Shown here piece after piece: positions 1 through 6,634 of a DNA stretch of 8,078 nt. Under the pieces are notes generated by a model. The model saw nothing but the letters and a program-made list of their open reading frames with translations. It was not told where the DNA came from and did no database searches. The position numbers were made by a program, and so were the translations under genes. This stretch comes from Bacteroidales bacterium. Its GTDB lineage: Bacteria > Bacteroidota > Bacteroidia > Bacteroidales > WCHB1-69. The stretch covers positions 1 to 8,078 of the forward strand of contig JAISDH010000490.1 of NCBI GenBank assembly GCA_031264975.1. The letters run 5' to 3'. How positions within the stretch are numbered: position 1 is the first letter of the stretch; each line of letters opens with the position of its first letter.

Positions 1-176
1 GCATTAATAAGATACGCTTTAAACCAAATATCGTCGCCTGATAGATAAAAATGCCGATCAAGATGTAAATATACTTTTTCAAAAACGACATTCTCGCCAT
101 CTCCCATAAACATGGAACATGATATAACTAAAAATGTAATTATCCCATACACGCACAAAACTAAATGAATTTTTAT
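1..176 (-). CDS. Macroglobulin-like (MG2-type) secreted/envelope protein, N-terminal fragment, 3' end outside window
   Basis: This reading frame runs off the low end of the window. After a hydrophobic stretch (LVLCVYGIITFLVIS followed by Cys) it encodes EKVYLHLDR and then GDDIWFKAYLINA. As I recall, this signature is typical of the first domain of large Bacteroidota envelope proteins with alpha-2-macroglobulin-like MG2 domains, some of which carry a TonB-receptor plug further on. The start is unresolved. The first ATG in frame (111-113) would discard the hydrophobic segment. TTG (156-158) and GTG (150-152) keep most of it without a basic N-terminus. A natural-looking start, residues xKIHLVL, begins at an ATA codon (174-176), and the frame is closed by TAA at 183-185. 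I give the longest plausible extent. It follows the precursor-peptide gene by 14 nt, so it is probably the next operon member. Its role here is unknown; an exported partner of the peptide is an inference. Confidence 0.6.
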   Translation of the reverse strand, partial: MKIHLVLCVYGIITFLVISCSMFMGDGENVVFEKVYLHLDRHFYLSGDDIWFKAYLIN

Positions 177-190
177 TTTTAGTTAGAAAG

Positions 191-433
191 CTAAAATGTA
201 TATCCGGGACAACCTGGATTACAGGTGAAATTCCATGGATCAGTAGTGTAACATTCATTTGTGCAATCTTCTGTACAATCTTCCCATGAATAACCGGGAT
301 TACATCCTTCATGTATAAGTGTCTGGCAATTATCTGTAATTGCTCCACCTTTAATTTTAATCTCTTCGTTCGCAGTAAGTGAAGATACAACGCTTTTGTT
401 TAAAACTAACTTTTTTAATTTCTTTTTTTCCAT
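191..433 (-). CDS. RiPP precursor peptide, Bacteroidales GG-leader family, seven-cysteine core
   Basis: This is an 80-residue precursor. The leader (residues 1-30) is lysine-rich, with KKLVLNK at 7-13, then SLTANEE and IKGG ending at residue 30. This matches the Bacteroidota natural-product/lanthipeptide leader pattern KKLxLNK...L..EE...IKGG (the family I know as TIGR04149, GG-Bacteroidales precursors). Cleavage after G29-G30 by a C39-type peptidase is expected. The 50-residue core has cysteines at 36, 44, 53, 57, 61, 71 and 75, eight threonines and one serine, and no Lys or Arg but eight Asp/Glu. CNPG occurs twice (44-47 and 71-74), and C53-x3-C57-x3-C61 forms a regular ladder. The ATG at 431-433 follows the thioredoxin-like gene by 12 nt with an A/T-rich, non-SD upstream. 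The core could be cyclised through lanthionines or disulfides, or glycosylated; the sequence alone does not decide. A longer overlapping frame at 79-390 is a shadow. Confidence 0.85.
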   Translation of the reverse strand: MEKKKLKKLVLNKSVVSSLTANEEIKIKGGAITDNCQTLIHEGCNPGYSWEDCTEDCTNECYTTDPWNFTCNPGCPGYTF

Positions 434-445
434 AATATTATTTGT

Positions 446-970
446 TTAATTATTTAAAACTTTTTCACACCATTCATGTAATACTTTATAATTAATTGTA
501 TTCTTTTTTTCGTCAATTGCTCCTCCGGATTTTCTGAATACAATGACATTTTTCTTATCCAATATAAAGGAATCAGGAAATCCGCCTTTAAAATACGAAC
601 GGGACATGGATATAACAGGAAATTTTGGCGCTTTTGATTCAGGATAAAACTCTGAAATTGATTCCTCCGGAATAGGAGTAAAAGCTAAAAAATCAATTCT
701 GTCTTGAAATTCTTCATATAATTTATTAAGCATACAGAAACTTGTGAAATAATAAATAAATCCCGGCATCTGATTGATTGAATCTCTTACATGTACATTA
801 CCTTTTATATCTGCCTGATTAATATATTTAAAAGGAATATCTTTAATCATAATTGTATCATAGGACTTTAATCTATACATTAGAGATATGATACTGTCAT
901 TTGAACTATTCTGACCACATAAACTTATACTAACACATAGCATAAAATAAACATATAAATACTTTATCAT
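446..970 (-). CDS. Exported thioredoxin-like (TlpA/redoxin-fold) protein with a single active-site cysteine
   Basis: This is a 174-residue protein with an N-terminal hydrophobic export signal (about residues 3-18, ending SLCGQ). The residue before the Cys is Leu, so a lipobox is doubtful and a Sec signal peptide is more likely. The mature part resembles a short TlpA-type thioredoxin. PGFIYYFTSFCMLN at 69-82 occupies the place of the canonical W-C-x-x-C active site, but only C79 remains; the second cysteine is N82 and the Trp is Phe. FPDSFILD at 131-138 matches the cis-proline strand, and NVIVFRKSGG at 141-150 matches the usual hairpin after it. It should sit in the periplasm or on the outer envelope. 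It lies 61 nt after the sigma gene and 12 nt before the cysteine-rich precursor, which suggests a thiol-related job on the peptide. With one cysteine it may bind or reduce mixed disulfides rather than act as a dithiol oxidoreductase. The fold call is from motif order only. Confidence 0.72.
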   Translation of the reverse strand: MIKYLYVYFMLCVSISLCGQNSSNDSIISLMYRLKSYDTIMIKDIPFKYINQADIKGNVHVRDSINQMPGFIYYFTSFCMLNKLYEEFQDRIDFLAFTPIPEESISEFYPESKAPKFPVISMSRSYFKGGFPDSFILDKKNVIVFRKSGGAIDEKKNTINYKVLHEWCEKVLNN

Positions 971-1031
971 TTTTTAATTTTTTTTTTAAAATATTCATAT
1001 ATAAGACGTATGAACAGGAAAAAACCACCAG

Positions 1032-1613
1032 TCAAAGATATTTTTTTTTCATAAAATATTTAGAGATATTTTTAAGAGCCTGGCTCATGTGGTTTTGCAC
1101 GGTAAAAAGTGATAAATTCATTTCTTCAGCAATATCTTTCAATCGTTTTCCCTGTTCACGGTGTAATTGATATACTTTTTTCTGTTGAGGGCTTAATTGA
1201 TTTACCGCTTCTTGAAGAATCAGATGTTTTTCTTTATCAAGCAATATATCTTCAGGAGTTTCTTCTACCATATCAATAATAATGTCAGGCATAAAAGACT
1301 CTTTTTTTGATAACTTGCGAAAATTATCAATGACTTTATTTTTTGCAATTTTAAAAATATAGGCATTAATATTTTCTATTATGCCAATATTTTCCCTTTC
1401 GAGCCATATTATCAGAAACACATCCTGTAAAATATCTTCCGAATCTTCGATAGAACCTGTTATACATAATAAATAACTCAATAATTTGTCTCTATATAAA
1501 TAAAAAAGCGCGGTGAAAGCCTGTCGCTCTCCTTTCCTCAAACGAATCAAAAGTTCGGTTTCTTCCTGTTTGGATTTTTGTTGTAAACGTATTATAGAGT
1601 TAGAGTTATTCAT
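1032..1613 (-). CDS. ECF-type RNA polymerase sigma factor (sigma-70 family)
   Basis: This 193-residue protein has the two-domain layout of extracytoplasmic-function sigma factors. Region 2 lies at about 33-101, with FTALFYLYRDKLLSYL, then EDSEDILQDVFLIIW (core RNA polymerase binding and -10 recognition) and AYIFKIAKNKVIDNFRK. A short acidic linker (VEETPEDILLDKE) follows, then region 4 at about 137-187, with LSPQQKKVYQLHREQG and a helix-turn-helix LKDIAEEMNLSLFTVQNHM that should contact the -35 element. Bacteroidota ECF factors normally pair with a FecR-type anti-sigma and TonB receptor, but neither is adjacent here. The ATG lies 11 nt after the LanC-like/GT4 gene. Its position inside the biosynthetic operon suggests that it controls this cluster, perhaps from the 61-nt spacer just downstream; that is inference. 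The N-terminal 18 residues are polar and weakly conserved, so the start could be slightly later. Confidence 0.93.
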   Translation of the reverse strand: MNNSNSIIRLQQKSKQEETELLIRLRKGERQAFTALFYLYRDKLLSYLLCITGSIEDSEDILQDVFLIIWLERENIGIIENINAYIFKIAKNKVIDNFRKLSKKESFMPDIIIDMVEETPEDILLDKEKHLILQEAVNQLSPQQKKVYQLHREQGKRLKDIAEEMNLSLFTVQNHMSQALKNISKYFMKKKYL

Positions 1614-1624
1614 GGTAACTGATA

Positions 1625-3850
1625 TTAATAAGTTTCTATCCCAAGAAATTTCATGACCATTCTTTTCATGACCGCGCTATCGTAATATTCCAGATATCGC
1701 TTCCGGATTTGTTTTCCCATTTTTTTCAATTGTTTGGGATTATTCAACAGGTATAGAATATGTTCGCACAGTAAATCGACAGGAATTTCCACTTTATCTT
1801 CAAATTCTATGGCGGGAATTATCAGACCCGACACGCCGTCTTCAAGCATTTCAGCAAGTCCGGTTGTTGAAGATGCAATCAGCGGCAAGCCATGCATCAT
1901 CATTTCGATTGCCGTATAACTGCACTGTTCATGAAATGAAGGCATAACCCCAATATCGGCAATACTGTACAGTTCAAACAATTTGTCCTTATCCAAGTGT
2001 CCCATGAAAGTTATTTTTGTCGTAACGTATTCTCCTGTTTTTAGATATTTGCCAAAATTTCCATCTCCCGCAACAATCAGTCTGGCTTTCGGACTTTGTT
2101 CAAGTACCTTTTTAAATGCATTGATCAGAATATCCAGCCCTTTAATGGGATCCAGTCTGCCCGCAAAAAGAATTATTTTTTCTCCCGTTTCAATATGATA
2201 TTTTCGTTTAATATCGTTCCTTGCCTTAATCGTAAGTTTTGGAGCGACGTCGTGCAATCCATTGTATATGCCTGTTATTTTATGTGCAGCAATTCCATAT
2301 TCCTTGCATAATACATTACAGGTATAATTGGCAAGACAAATTATTGCATCTGCTTTATTGAGAAATGCCTGTTCGTCTTCAAATGATTTACGGACAGATT
2401 TTTCAAAATTGTCCAATTCGGTTTCATTCTTTGTCAGTATGGCTTTTAAACGGGTCAAATTTCCATGCAAAGCGAATCCCCAACTCATGTAATGAATTGC
2501 AACGCTTACTTTACAGTTGAATGCTGATTTCAAATTTTCCAGTAAAGACATATTTTGCATATAGTTAAGTTGAACATACATCCTGTCCGTATCGGTAACA
2601 TATTGCTTCAAAAGATTTACAACGCTTTGATAATACAGTCTCTGCTGTTTTTCGTAATCACTGTTGCGATATTTACTCGCAGGAATTATCCAGTATTTCA
2701 CTCCCTCTTTATCTTCCATACAAAATTCATCAATGTCTGTATCATTAAGTTTAATCACGTTGATATTAATGTTTTCATCTTTCAGACACTGTACTAACTC
2801 ATTGATGTATGTGCCTATACCATAAACTGCCGCACGGCTTGTTTCATTGAAGATGTACAGCTTAATGGAATCCGGATTTTTTATTGGAATTTGTCGGCTT
2901 AGCTGTTCTGCGTTTTTAGCAAAACCTGTTTGTGATATGAAGGGATACAGTCCTGCCAGTCTTGAGTCGCTCTCAAACAATTGTTTTTGCATGGACTCCG
3001 TTTCGATGACAGAATCCAATCTGTTTTGCAAAAGTAATTTCAGTTCGGCAACAGTTTCGGGAAAAAACATATTGTAGCATGTAAAATCGGAACAGGCTTT
3101 CAACAGTTCCACATCATTCAATTTTTCGATTTCTTCGCTCACATTAGGCTTATTATCTGTTATTCCGATAAAATTATGCAGTACAATTTTCTCTGTTATG
3201 TTCAATGTTTCAGGTTTTACCCTTTCTTTCACAAAAGTGTATATTCCTTCAACTAACTTTTGCGTAAACAGATGTTTTGTTTCGGAAATGAATCCTGTTA
3301 ATGAAATTAAAAATGAATTTGATATCTCTGTCTCTTTTTCCGAAGTATATTCTTCCGAAACTGTTTCGGAAATTATACTGTTTAAATCATAAGAAAGAAA
3401 TTTGACAGCATTTTCATTCCAGCTTTTTTTTCCGTTTTTTGTACGTGTCAGATAATATAATCCGGGTCCGTAAAAGTCGAAACAGTTCTCCGATGGCTTA
3501 TATTTCCTTCTGTCGAGTTGAAAAATGGCTTCGTCAATTTCTTCCAATACTTCGTCAATATCTGCATCCACGAAGTTTTCCCGTACAAGATATTCAATAC
3601 CGCAGCCTACGCCAGCCAGTCCTGAAGAGAAATTCAGTAAAGTTCCTGAATGTATTTCTTCATAAATCAAATCAATAAGATTATTTGCAACTTCTTCATA
3701 CATTTTGTTGCCTGTCAGTCGGGACAGTTTGTACAGGTAAATTGCATCGCCTGTTTTTCCGTTCATTAAACCTGCCGATGGCGTCAAAAATGAATTAATT
3801 ACCAATTTGTTGGCAATGCGTTCCGACAGGGAAAAATTTATTTTATTCAT
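1625..3850 (-). CDS. Fusion protein: degenerate LanC-like domain + GT4 glycosyltransferase
   Basis: This is a 741-residue two-part enzyme. Residues ~20-320 resemble Bacteroidota LanC-like proteins, with GLMNGKTGDAIYLYKLSRLTG (27-47), NFSSGLAGVGCGIEYL (73-88) and YGPGLYYLTR (127-136), the glycine-rich turns of an alpha/alpha toroid. The later zinc-site motifs of true LanC cyclases (W-C-x-G and C-H-G) are not seen, so cyclase activity is doubtful; peptide binding is the likelier role. Residues ~329-741 form a GT-B glycosyltransferase: donor/acceptor loop AVYGIGTYINELV (341-353), phosphate-binding GRLDPIKG (564-571, R565 and K570), and the E-x7-E motif E641/E649. The GT part resembles the family I know as TIGR04157, associated with Bacteroidales peptide natural-product loci. 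There is no signal peptide or membrane segment, so it is cytoplasmic. It starts 12 nt after the triple-glycosyltransferase gene and ends 11 nt before the sigma gene. The likely role is sugar transfer to the precursor peptide. Confidence 0.85.
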   Translation of the reverse strand: MNKINFSLSERIANKLVINSFLTPSAGLMNGKTGDAIYLYKLSRLTGNKMYEEVANNLIDLIYEEIHSGTLLNFSSGLAGVGCGIEYLVRENFVDADIDEVLEEIDEAIFQLDRRKYKPSENCFDFYGPGLYYLTRTKNGKKSWNENAVKFLSYDLNSIISETVSEEYTSEKETEISNSFLISLTGFISETKHLFTQKLVEGIYTFVKERVKPETLNITEKIVLHNFIGITDNKPNVSEEIEKLNDVELLKACSDFTCYNMFFPETVAELKLLLQNRLDSVIETESMQKQLFESDSRLAGLYPFISQTGFAKNAEQLSRQIPIKNPDSIKLYIFNETSRAAVYGIGTYINELVQCLKDENININVIKLNDTDIDEFCMEDKEGVKYWIIPASKYRNSDYEKQQRLYYQSVVNLLKQYVTDTDRMYVQLNYMQNMSLLENLKSAFNCKVSVAIHYMSWGFALHGNLTRLKAILTKNETELDNFEKSVRKSFEDEQAFLNKADAIICLANYTCNVLCKEYGIAAHKITGIYNGLHDVAPKLTIKARNDIKRKYHIETGEKIILFAGRLDPIKGLDILINAFKKVLEQSPKARLIVAGDGNFGKYLKTGEYVTTKITFMGHLDKDKLFELYSIADIGVMPSFHEQCSYTAIEMMMHGLPLIASSTTGLAEMLEDGVSGLIIPAIEFEDKVEIPVDLLCEHILYLLNNPKQLKKMGKQIRKRYLEYYDSAVMKRMVMKFLGIETY

Positions 3851-3862
3851 TGTTGTAAATTA

Positions 3863-6412
3863 TTATGTTGTTTTTAGATATTCGTTCAGTAAATGACCAT
3901 ATAAAGTAAGTTTTCCGCTATCGGTTCTTTCCGGATAAGATCTTTTCCACGACAACTTATGAAAATCCGTATCGGAGCAAATTTGTTCATATATTTTTAC
4001 ATCAAATACATTCCCTAAATTTTGAGACAGGCTAATCAGTTGGGGGTTAGAATGTGGAATTTTATTGAACATATTGCGAATAGCAGGGATTTTGTCATAC
4101 GCTGTAACTATGCAGTAATCCACAAGAAAATAATCTATCATTTCATTTTTTTTATTCCAGTATTCCAAGAGCATATCCTTCATGAAGGCAAAAAAAGGAT
4201 GTCCATTTTGTCCTCCAATGCAAAAAGACGCCCAGTTATATTTAGTTTCATGAAAACACATAGAACTATTACGAATAGTGATTAGATCGGATTCAAATAT
4301 TGATGAATCAATATTCGACGTTACATAAACAGTAGCGTCCAGCCATAGTCCTCCATGTTCATATAAAAGACACATCCTCAATATATCCGAGAGGTGCGTA
4401 ACAGTAATCATTCCCCCGGATACTTTCTCGATAATATAATCCGGAATACTGATAAATTTGTGATAATTGTTTTTGGCAATTAAATTGACAGGGTGAGTTC
4501 CTGCATTATCGCATACGGATTTATAACAAATCTTTACAACTTCAGGCATTGCATCCTCTCCATCCCACCAGCAAATCCAAACTGGTGATTTATCATGATT
4601 TATATTTTTACCGGATTCATATTCACAATCTTTGTATTTCTTTATGACGTCGTTAAAATTGCCAATCAAATATTTCTTTTTCACTTTATGGTCTTTATCG
4701 GAAACGCCAATTGGCTGTTTTCCCTCTTGATTGACTAAAAACGCCTTATGGATACTTCCGGCAATATCTATCAATTGTCTTGTCTGTATCAGATTTTCAT
4801 TTGCAGCCCCAATAAGACCGTTTATCAGGTCAAAATATTTGTTATTCTTATTGACCATCATCTCCATAAGGTATTCAACATAATCGACTTGAATTTTAAA
4901 TGCCGACTCATTCATTTCATTATGTTTGGTGACAGTAACCTGCTCATTGTGATTCCTGTAATAATTCAGTACTCTTTGTATTCCTGAAAATCGGAATCCT
5001 GCCTTAATTATATCAGTCCATAATTTATAATCCTCTGCATACGGGTAATTTTCTTCATATTTTATATTGCCGCTGCAAAATATTTTTCTCCTTAACATTG
5101 CCGTGGGATGCATTGCAAAATTTCGATACATCAATCTGTTTGTTATTTCATCGTGCTTTGCCGGTACCCGTTCCAGATGATCACTGTTACCGAAAAATTG
5201 CATCCACCCGACACATATATCTATTTTCGGATTTTTCTCCATAAATTCAAACTGAACTTCCAGCCTGTCAACCGGCATAATATCGTCGGCGTCCATACGC
5301 GCAATATATTTGCCTTTTGCTTTTGACGTCCCCGTATTGAGCGAGTTAATGAAGTCATGAGGCGCCAATATCAAATGAATTCTTTTGTCATTATACGATT
5401 TTACAATATTCACGCTATTGTCAATAGAGCCGTCATCGACAATAATAAGTTCAAAATCGGCGAAAGTCTGTTTCAATATACTGTCAACGGTTTCGCGTAA
5501 AAAATTTTGTACATTATACATTGGCATAACTATACTGATGGAGGGATTCTTAGTTTTTGTTTTTGGGAGAAATTTCTCCCGTATATGTACTTCTAATTTA
5601 TCCAGTATCTCGCTGTCAATATTTTCATCGAATTTACGGGCAAACAGTCTGGGCGAGGCAAGTAATTCCTTAATATCTTCCATTTTCCATAATTTTGGAT
5701 GTGGACCTCCTGTACTCCAGTCTATTTTCCGCAAATTATAATTTACAATGGTATTTTTATATTTTGAATTCATCAAGAGCGTATGAAACAGCATCTCGTC
5801 GGAAAGAAGCGTATACCTGTAATATTCATATAATTTCCCGCCCTGTTTACATTCATTAAATATATGCGAAACGCATTCTCCGGTAAAAGACCACCATGTA
5901 AAGCCCCCATAAGGCAGAATATCCGGTAAAAAATCATGAGGTTCCTGTGTCCGGACTGATTCTGCCGCTTTTGTATAGCCCAAATCATCTATATGCCAGT
6001 TGTATTGTATACGTTTCATTCCGTCGTTCCAAATGGCGGAAGGCAGGGGAAAATATTCAAGAAAATTAGTCCCTTTATGTTTTTCAAAATAATTGAAAAT
6101 GTATTCATTTGATTTTATGGGAAAGTCCTGTCCGCTCATTAAATGAACGTAATCGGGAAATCCGATTTTAACAATCATTTCCCGGATTAGCTCCATTATA
6201 GCTTCAGTTACGGAGAAACCGCCCCAATTGACAGTTTTCCTGCGTTCACAGAAAAATATATTATTCCCGTCAATAATGGACTTAAAAAGCGTTTCATCAA
6301 TTTTGTAATCGACATGGATGAAAAAATAAACCCTGTCCGCATTCAAGGCATTCACCAGACGCAGTAACTGTCCGGGATTTTTGTGTACTAAAATAAGATA
6401 TGCAAAAGTCAT
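3863..6412 (-). CDS. Three-domain glycosyltransferase fusion: GT14-like + GT2 + GT32/capsular-synthesis-like
   Basis: This is an 849-residue cytoplasmic protein made of three glycosyltransferase units. Residues 1-~280 look like the core-2/I-branching beta-1,6-N-acetylglucosaminyltransferase family (GT14): HVD (33-35), VNWGG (61-65), LMSGQDFPIK (91-100), GGFTWWSFTG (169-178) and SDEMLFHTLL (204-213) with E206 as possible base. Residues ~288-550 form a GT2 (GT-A) domain: SIVMPMYN (293-300), VDDGS (325-329), ARMDADD with the DxD at 374-376, HPTAML and AEDYKLW (459-465, E460-D461). Residues ~608-849 resemble capsular polysaccharide synthesis/GT32 proteins: VWICWWDG (611-618), HLSDILRMCLLYEHGGLWLDATVY (in parts, 673-696) with metal-binding D692. 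All three keep recognisable catalytic motifs. It is the first gene of the cluster after a 347-nt spacer; the ATG at 6410-6412 has an A/T-rich upstream. Sequential building of a short glycan is inferred; donors and acceptor are unknown. Confidence 0.87.
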   Translation of the reverse strand: MTFAYLILVHKNPGQLLRLVNALNADRVYFFIHVDYKIDETLFKSIIDGNNIFFCERRKTVNWGGFSVTEAIMELIREMIVKIGFPDYVHLMSGQDFPIKSNEYIFNYFEKHKGTNFLEYFPLPSAIWNDGMKRIQYNWHIDDLGYTKAAESVRTQEPHDFLPDILPYGGFTWWSFTGECVSHIFNECKQGGKLYEYYRYTLLSDEMLFHTLLMNSKYKNTIVNYNLRKIDWSTGGPHPKLWKMEDIKELLASPRLFARKFDENIDSEILDKLEVHIREKFLPKTKTKNPSISIVMPMYNVQNFLRETVDSILKQTFADFELIIVDDGSIDNSVNIVKSYNDKRIHLILAPHDFINSLNTGTSKAKGKYIARMDADDIMPVDRLEVQFEFMEKNPKIDICVGWMQFFGNSDHLERVPAKHDEITNRLMYRNFAMHPTAMLRRKIFCSGNIKYEENYPYAEDYKLWTDIIKAGFRFSGIQRVLNYYRNHNEQVTVTKHNEMNESAFKIQVDYVEYLMEMMVNKNNKYFDLINGLIGAANENLIQTRQLIDIAGSIHKAFLVNQEGKQPIGVSDKDHKVKKKYLIGNFNDVIKKYKDCEYESGKNINHDKSPVWICWWDGEDAMPEVVKICYKSVCDNAGTHPVNLIAKNNYHKFISIPDYIIEKVSGGMITVTHLSDILRMCLLYEHGGLWLDATVYVTSNIDSSIFESDLITIRNSSMCFHETKYNWASFCIGGQNGHPFFAFMKDMLLEYWNKKNEMIDYFLVDYCIVTAYDKIPAIRNMFNKIPHSNPQLISLSQNLGNVFDVKIYEQICSDTDFHKLSWKRSYPERTDSGKLTLYGHLLNEYLKTT

Positions 6413-6467
6413 TCGTAAAATATTTTTTAGTTAATAATAGCCAAACAGTAATAATTTTATTTGGATG

Positions 6468-6481
6468 AATTACAGGTAATT
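6468..6481. repeat. 14-bp palindrome upstream of the glycosyltransferase operon
   Basis: AATTAC-AG-GTAATT is a perfect 6-bp inverted repeat around a 2-nt centre, lying 55-70 nt upstream of the first cluster gene. It could be an operator half-site pair. It is AT-rich in an AT-rich spacer, so chance is a real alternative. Confidence 0.25.
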
Positions 6482-6500
6482 AATAAATATATATTTTTAT

Positions 6501-6568
6501 AATGTCACCCGTTCCGGGTTTTTAGCTTGTGTTGATTGTTTACTATAATAATTGCATCCCTGCGGGAT
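6501..6568. repeat. Pair of small GC-rich hairpins in the intergenic spacer (possible dispersed repeat)
   Basis: Two 13-bp inverted repeats stand out in AT-rich DNA: ACCCG-TTC-CGGGT (6507-6519) and ATCCC-TGC-GGGAT (6556-6568), each with 5-bp arms and a 3-nt loop, about 36 nt apart. From memory, similar ATCCC-nnn-GGGAT and ACCC-nnn-GGGTGACAT elements recur between genes in Bacteroidales genomes, so this may be one copy of a dispersed intergenic repeat. Only one of each is present here, so dispersal cannot be shown. Neither is followed by a run of T on the minus strand strong enough for a second terminator, although GGGATTTTT on the plus strand and AAAAACCCGG nearby are suggestive. Confidence 0.4.
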
Positions 6569-6606
6569 TTTTACAATATATAGTGTATGTGTTGTCCCAA
6601 AAACCC

Positions 6607-6634
6607 TTAGTTCTTAACTCTTAGTTCTTAACTT
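6607..6634. repeat. 14-bp tandem duplication
   Basis: TTAGTTCTTAACTC is followed at once by TTAGTTCTTAACTT, two copies of a 14-bp unit differing at the last base. It abuts the T-tract side of the terminator at 6635-6665. Short tandem units of this kind are seen in Bacteroidota spacers. No function is evident. Confidence 0.65.

Noticed and set aside
79..390. Minus-strand open frame of 103 codons overlapping the precursor gene
   Set aside because: It covers the precursor in another frame, has no domain-like pattern, and its low end overlaps the better-supported macroglobulin-like frame; it is a shadow.
191..433. Precursor as a confirmed class I lanthipeptide
   Set aside because: The leader and the T-x2-C spacing fit, but no LanB-type dehydratase is in the window and the LanC-like domain lacks zinc motifs, so the class is left open.
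1734..3678. Several plus-strand open frames opposite the LanC-like/GT4 gene
   Set aside because: Antisense shadows of a well-supported long coding region, with low-complexity, family-less translations.
6413..6450. Bacteroidota-style promoter TTTG (6444-6447 region) with TATTTTAC 19 nt later, on the minus strand
   Set aside because: The -7-like element would lie directly at the ATG, putting the transcript start inside the gene; only a partial match to TAnnTTTG.
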